Assembly: GCA_039545355.1 (NCBI GenBank)
Contig: BCJJ01000007.1
Coordinates: forward strand, 62,001-126,000
Direction: 5' to 3'
Length of the DNA stretch: 64,000 nt
From: Trichosporon coremiiforme
Taxonomy: Eukaryota > Basidiomycota > Tremellomycetes > Trichosporonales > Trichosporonaceae
Part shown: positions 61,769-64,000 of the stretch, piece by piece
Position numbering within the stretch: the stretch's first letter is position 1
Layout: each line of letters begins with the position of its first letter
The notes under the pieces: model-generated
What the model was told of the DNA's origin: nothing
What the model saw: only the letters and a program-made list of their open reading frames with translations
Database searches by the model: none
Program-made: the position numbers and the translations under genes

Positions 61769-63043
61769 TTACTGCCCAGCGTCCGGCTTGCACAGAGGGA
61801 CACCGTCCAGCTTGTCCCCCTCGTCGCGATGGCACCCAGCAGGGCACGGGTACTTGGTGTGGTGTTGCCACCACAGAAGTGGGTCCGTCAGCTCTGATCC
61901 AACAGACAGCACTTCCGTCACAGGGCGGCCCGCACCGAACCCGGGCTGGATCAACGCCAGGCGTCGCAGCCAGTCCGTACGCAGTGTCACCAGGTACTCG
62001 TTCCAGCCCATGTACCGCATCGTCGGCTGGTCGGTACCATAAATAACTCGCTTGAACCCGGCTGAACGTCAGCTTTCCAGTTTCACTCAACGGACAGCTG
62101 CCTTCGCCACATATTCCCCACTGCTCTGCCACACCCTCGACATTCTCACTCACAGTGCATGATGACCGCGCCACACATCGGGCACGGCTCGGCAGTCGTG
62201 TAGATCCAGCTGTTGGGCCATAGGTCCTTCTTGATCTGGGATGTCAGTGCCGGTTATCGGGGAATGTGGCTGATGCCATTGGTCAACGCCTCCACCTCCA
62301 CCTCCACCTCCTGCGGGGTCCCGGACTTTGACGTCCACCAGGCAAGCCATTAACCGTCTCTGCACAGAACGGAGCCCAGAGTGAGCCCCGGTCTGGCATA
62401 CGAAGGCCGCCGGGCATAGCATGCGACTGATGGACACGATGTGGTCGCCAACCTGTCGAGGCTGTCGCTGATGGCTGCGCTAGACCAGGAGTGTTGGAGA
62501 TGTTAGCTACTCACCTGCTCCGGGGTCCAGCCGAGGGCGGTGTACTTCTTGACGCAGTTGCGAATCGCATCGACCTCGCCGTGCTCGGTGGGGTCGGCTG
62601 TCTCCATCTCACGGTTGTATCCCTCGCAGATCTTCTCGCCGCTGGTTGCGTTCACGATGACCTGGGTGTCAGCTTGGTACAGGAGATCCAAACAGCCGAG
62701 ATGTTCTTCCTTCCTCTGACAGGAGTCCACGCAAACAAGCTCGACTGTCCCAGTGCAGTAGAAGCGGAAAGCAGAGAGCCACTCAGCCAACAAAGAGGCA
62801 AGAGAGTTCTCGACAAAGGCCCTGTGAGAAGGCCACCGACAAAGTCGAGGAAGGCTTCTGGAGCTCTCTACTCACAGATCCGTAAGCGAGGTAGTGGCAC
62901 TTGGGCATTGCGTCGATTGACGCCTGCATCCACTGGAGGTCGATCTCCCTGTCAACGGTTTCCTTGAAGGCATCGTTGATCGCGCTGTAGGCGAGGAGCG
63001 CCGTAAGTCCGGCAATGCCGGCACCGACGACACCGGCGAGCAT
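61769..63043 (-). CDS. Zinc-dependent nucleoside/nucleobase deaminase (CDA fold)
   Basis: Four exons on the minus strand: 63043-62876, 62661-62515, 62235-62154 and 62061-61769, with introns of 214, 279 and 92 nt, long for this window. The product is 229 residues. TEHGEVDAIRNC gives the Zn-binding His (about 83) and proton-shuttling Glu (about 85), and AEPCPMCGAVIMH gives the two Zn-binding Cys (about 123 and 126), the cytidine/deoxycytidylate deaminase signature. VIYGTDQPTMRYMGWNEY follows, as in guanine/cytosine-deaminase-like fungal proteins. The N-terminus MLAGVVGAGIAGLTALLAYSA is hydrophobic, suggesting a membrane anchor or signal, which is unusual for a deaminase. The Cys-rich tail (YPCPAGCH) is also uncommon. 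Substrate not determined. Confidence 0.84.
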
Positions 63044-63470
63044 GTTGTTTCTTTTTAGCGGTTGATCCGAGTAGTCCGAGCTGTCCGAGCAGTCTGGCCG
63101 TGGTGAGTAACCTTGAACATGCGTCGGCGGCGTGCTCCGGAGCACTCCGGTGACCCCTTAACTCACGGTCGAGCGCAAGTCGTGTTGTCGGCCGTAGGAT
63201 ACCGCAATGAGTGCGGAAGGAACGGTGGGCGCCGCGAAAGTGAGCGAAGTGTGGACTGGGTGAGAGGCTGTGGGACGGGCGTGGGAGAGTGACGCATGCG
63301 GTGAGCAGGTGGAAATGGCCGATCCAGATCGGCGTGCACACGCCTGGTCGGCCATGTCCGACTCTTGGCTGATGGTGCACATGCTTGATACACGGGATTC
63401 GGCCTTGCCCACAATCCGGATCGCGTTCGAGTGCACGCTACCGTCTAGTCTGCACACTCTAGCTTGTGCT
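63044..63470. other. Divergent promoter region
   Basis: It separates the deaminase and the acyl-CoA dehydrogenase; TATAAGG lies at its right end. No gene is seen. Confidence 0.5.
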
Positions 63471-63477
63471 TATAAGG
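63471..63477 (+). promoter_or_regulatory. TATA-like box of the glutaryl-CoA dehydrogenase gene
   Basis: TATAAGG lies 64 bp before the ATG at 63535. Confidence 0.4.
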
Positions 63478-63534
63478 CTGAGCCGGCTACTTCCCTTCCT
63501 GACTCTACACCTGTTCACGACGACGACAACGACG

Positions 63535-64000
63535 ATGCTCAGAACACTCCGTCCGCAAGCTGCCCTCCGCGCGGCCAAGCCGCAGGCCCGCACCATGGCC
63601 AAGTTTGCGCCGTACAACTGGGAGGACCCGCTGAACATGTCCTCGCTGCTCACGGAGGAGCAGCAGGCGATCCACGAGACGGCTCGCACGTATGCGCAGG
63701 AGAAGCTCGTGCCCCGCATCAAGGAGGGATGGCGCACGGAGAAGCTCGACCTCAACATTCTCAAGGAGATGGGCGAGCTCGGTCTCCTCGGTCCGACGAT
63801 CCAGGGCTACGGATGCGCCGGCACCGATTACGTCTCGTACGGCCTCATCATGCGCGAGGTTGAGCGGTGAGTTGTCTTGGAGAGTCCTTTCGGCAGAAGG
63901 AGGGGCGCAGAGGGTACAGCTCCCTTGGAAGAATTGGTAGCTGACGGCAGTGCCGACTCTGGGTTCCGCTCAGCGATGTCCGTCCAGAGCTCCCTCGTCA
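63535..64000 (+). CDS. Glutaryl-CoA dehydrogenase, mitochondrial (5' part)
   Basis: Exon 1 (63535-63866) and the start of exon 2 (63951-64000) are joined across an 84-nt intron (GTGAGT...GCTGACGGCAG). The N-terminus MLRTLRPQAALRAAKPQAR is an Arg/Ala-rich mitochondrial presequence. The mature part, YNWEDPLNMSSLLTEEQQAI, the MGELGLLGPTIQGYG segment, and after splicing RADSGFRSAMSVQSSLV match glutaryl-CoA dehydrogenases closely. The enzyme converts glutaryl-CoA to crotonyl-CoA in lysine/tryptophan catabolism. The FAD-binding and catalytic parts are beyond the window, so the assignment rests on about 125 residues. Confidence 0.88.

Overview
This is a fungal nuclear segment, most likely from a basidiomycetous yeast or mould of the Tremellomycetes, perhaps Trichosporonales. 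The reasons are GC-rich coding DNA, genes split by many very short introns (33-44 nt, most often exactly 35 nt) with CTGAC/CTAAC-type branch sites, long antisense shadow ORFs, and a gene set typical of such fungi. The lineage is inferred; no rRNA or barcode gene is present.

Left part (1-7.9 kb): an accessory, decaying region. It starts with a Tc1/mariner DD34E transposase cut by the window edge. Next is a frameshifted relic of a 4-TM membrane-protein family whose intact members lie at 16-19 kb. Then comes the most striking element, an array of very small genes for secreted peptides (about 3.05-5.62 kb, possibly to 7.77 kb). They share an MK(L)LAVAVA-type signal peptide, a phase-2 first intron of 35-37 nt, a TATA box 77-85 bp before the start, and a W-C-x6-C core next to basic (Kex2-like) sites. 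One member carries three 24-residue repeats, each on its own exon. The layout recalls ascomycete alpha-factor precursors or Kex2-processed repeat proteins. Two members are broken.

Middle-left (8-26.2 kb): an alpha/beta hydrolase ending in a PTS1-like ARL, an SPX-RING protein (phosphate sensing/ubiquitin ligase type), an IlvD/Edd sugar-acid or dihydroxy-acid dehydratase, two tandem 4-TM proteins of unknown function, an intron-containing tRNA-Ser(UGA), a secreted type-B carboxylesterase/lipase and an aromatic-ring FAD monooxygenase. About 3.5 kb without a recognisable gene follows.

Middle-right (29.7-53.5 kb): a Ser/Pro-rich protein, the first copy of an unrecognised large family (frameshifted by an 8-bp tandem duplication), a thymine-DNA glycosylase with a 19-nt micro-exon, a secreted 8-Cys protein, an AMP-forming acyl-CoA ligase with an unusually long 544-nt intron, four single-pass membrane proteins in a row (three with a shared C...W-[ST]-G-G-x-x-P-[FY] ectodomain motif, one with an in-frame TGA just before its TM helix), a double-CFEM secreted protein, and a TesB-type acyl-CoA thioesterase also ending in ARL.

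Right part (53.8-64 kb): the intact second copy of the large unknown family, a flavin-containing monooxygenase, a Sur7/PalI-type four-TM protein, a zinc nucleoside deaminase with four exons, and the 5' part of a mitochondrial glutaryl-CoA dehydrogenase. The thioesterase, acyl-CoA ligase, carboxylesterase, monooxygenases and glutaryl-CoA dehydrogenase fit an organism that catabolises lipids, aromatics and amino acids, but they are scattered and do not form an obvious single pathway cluster.
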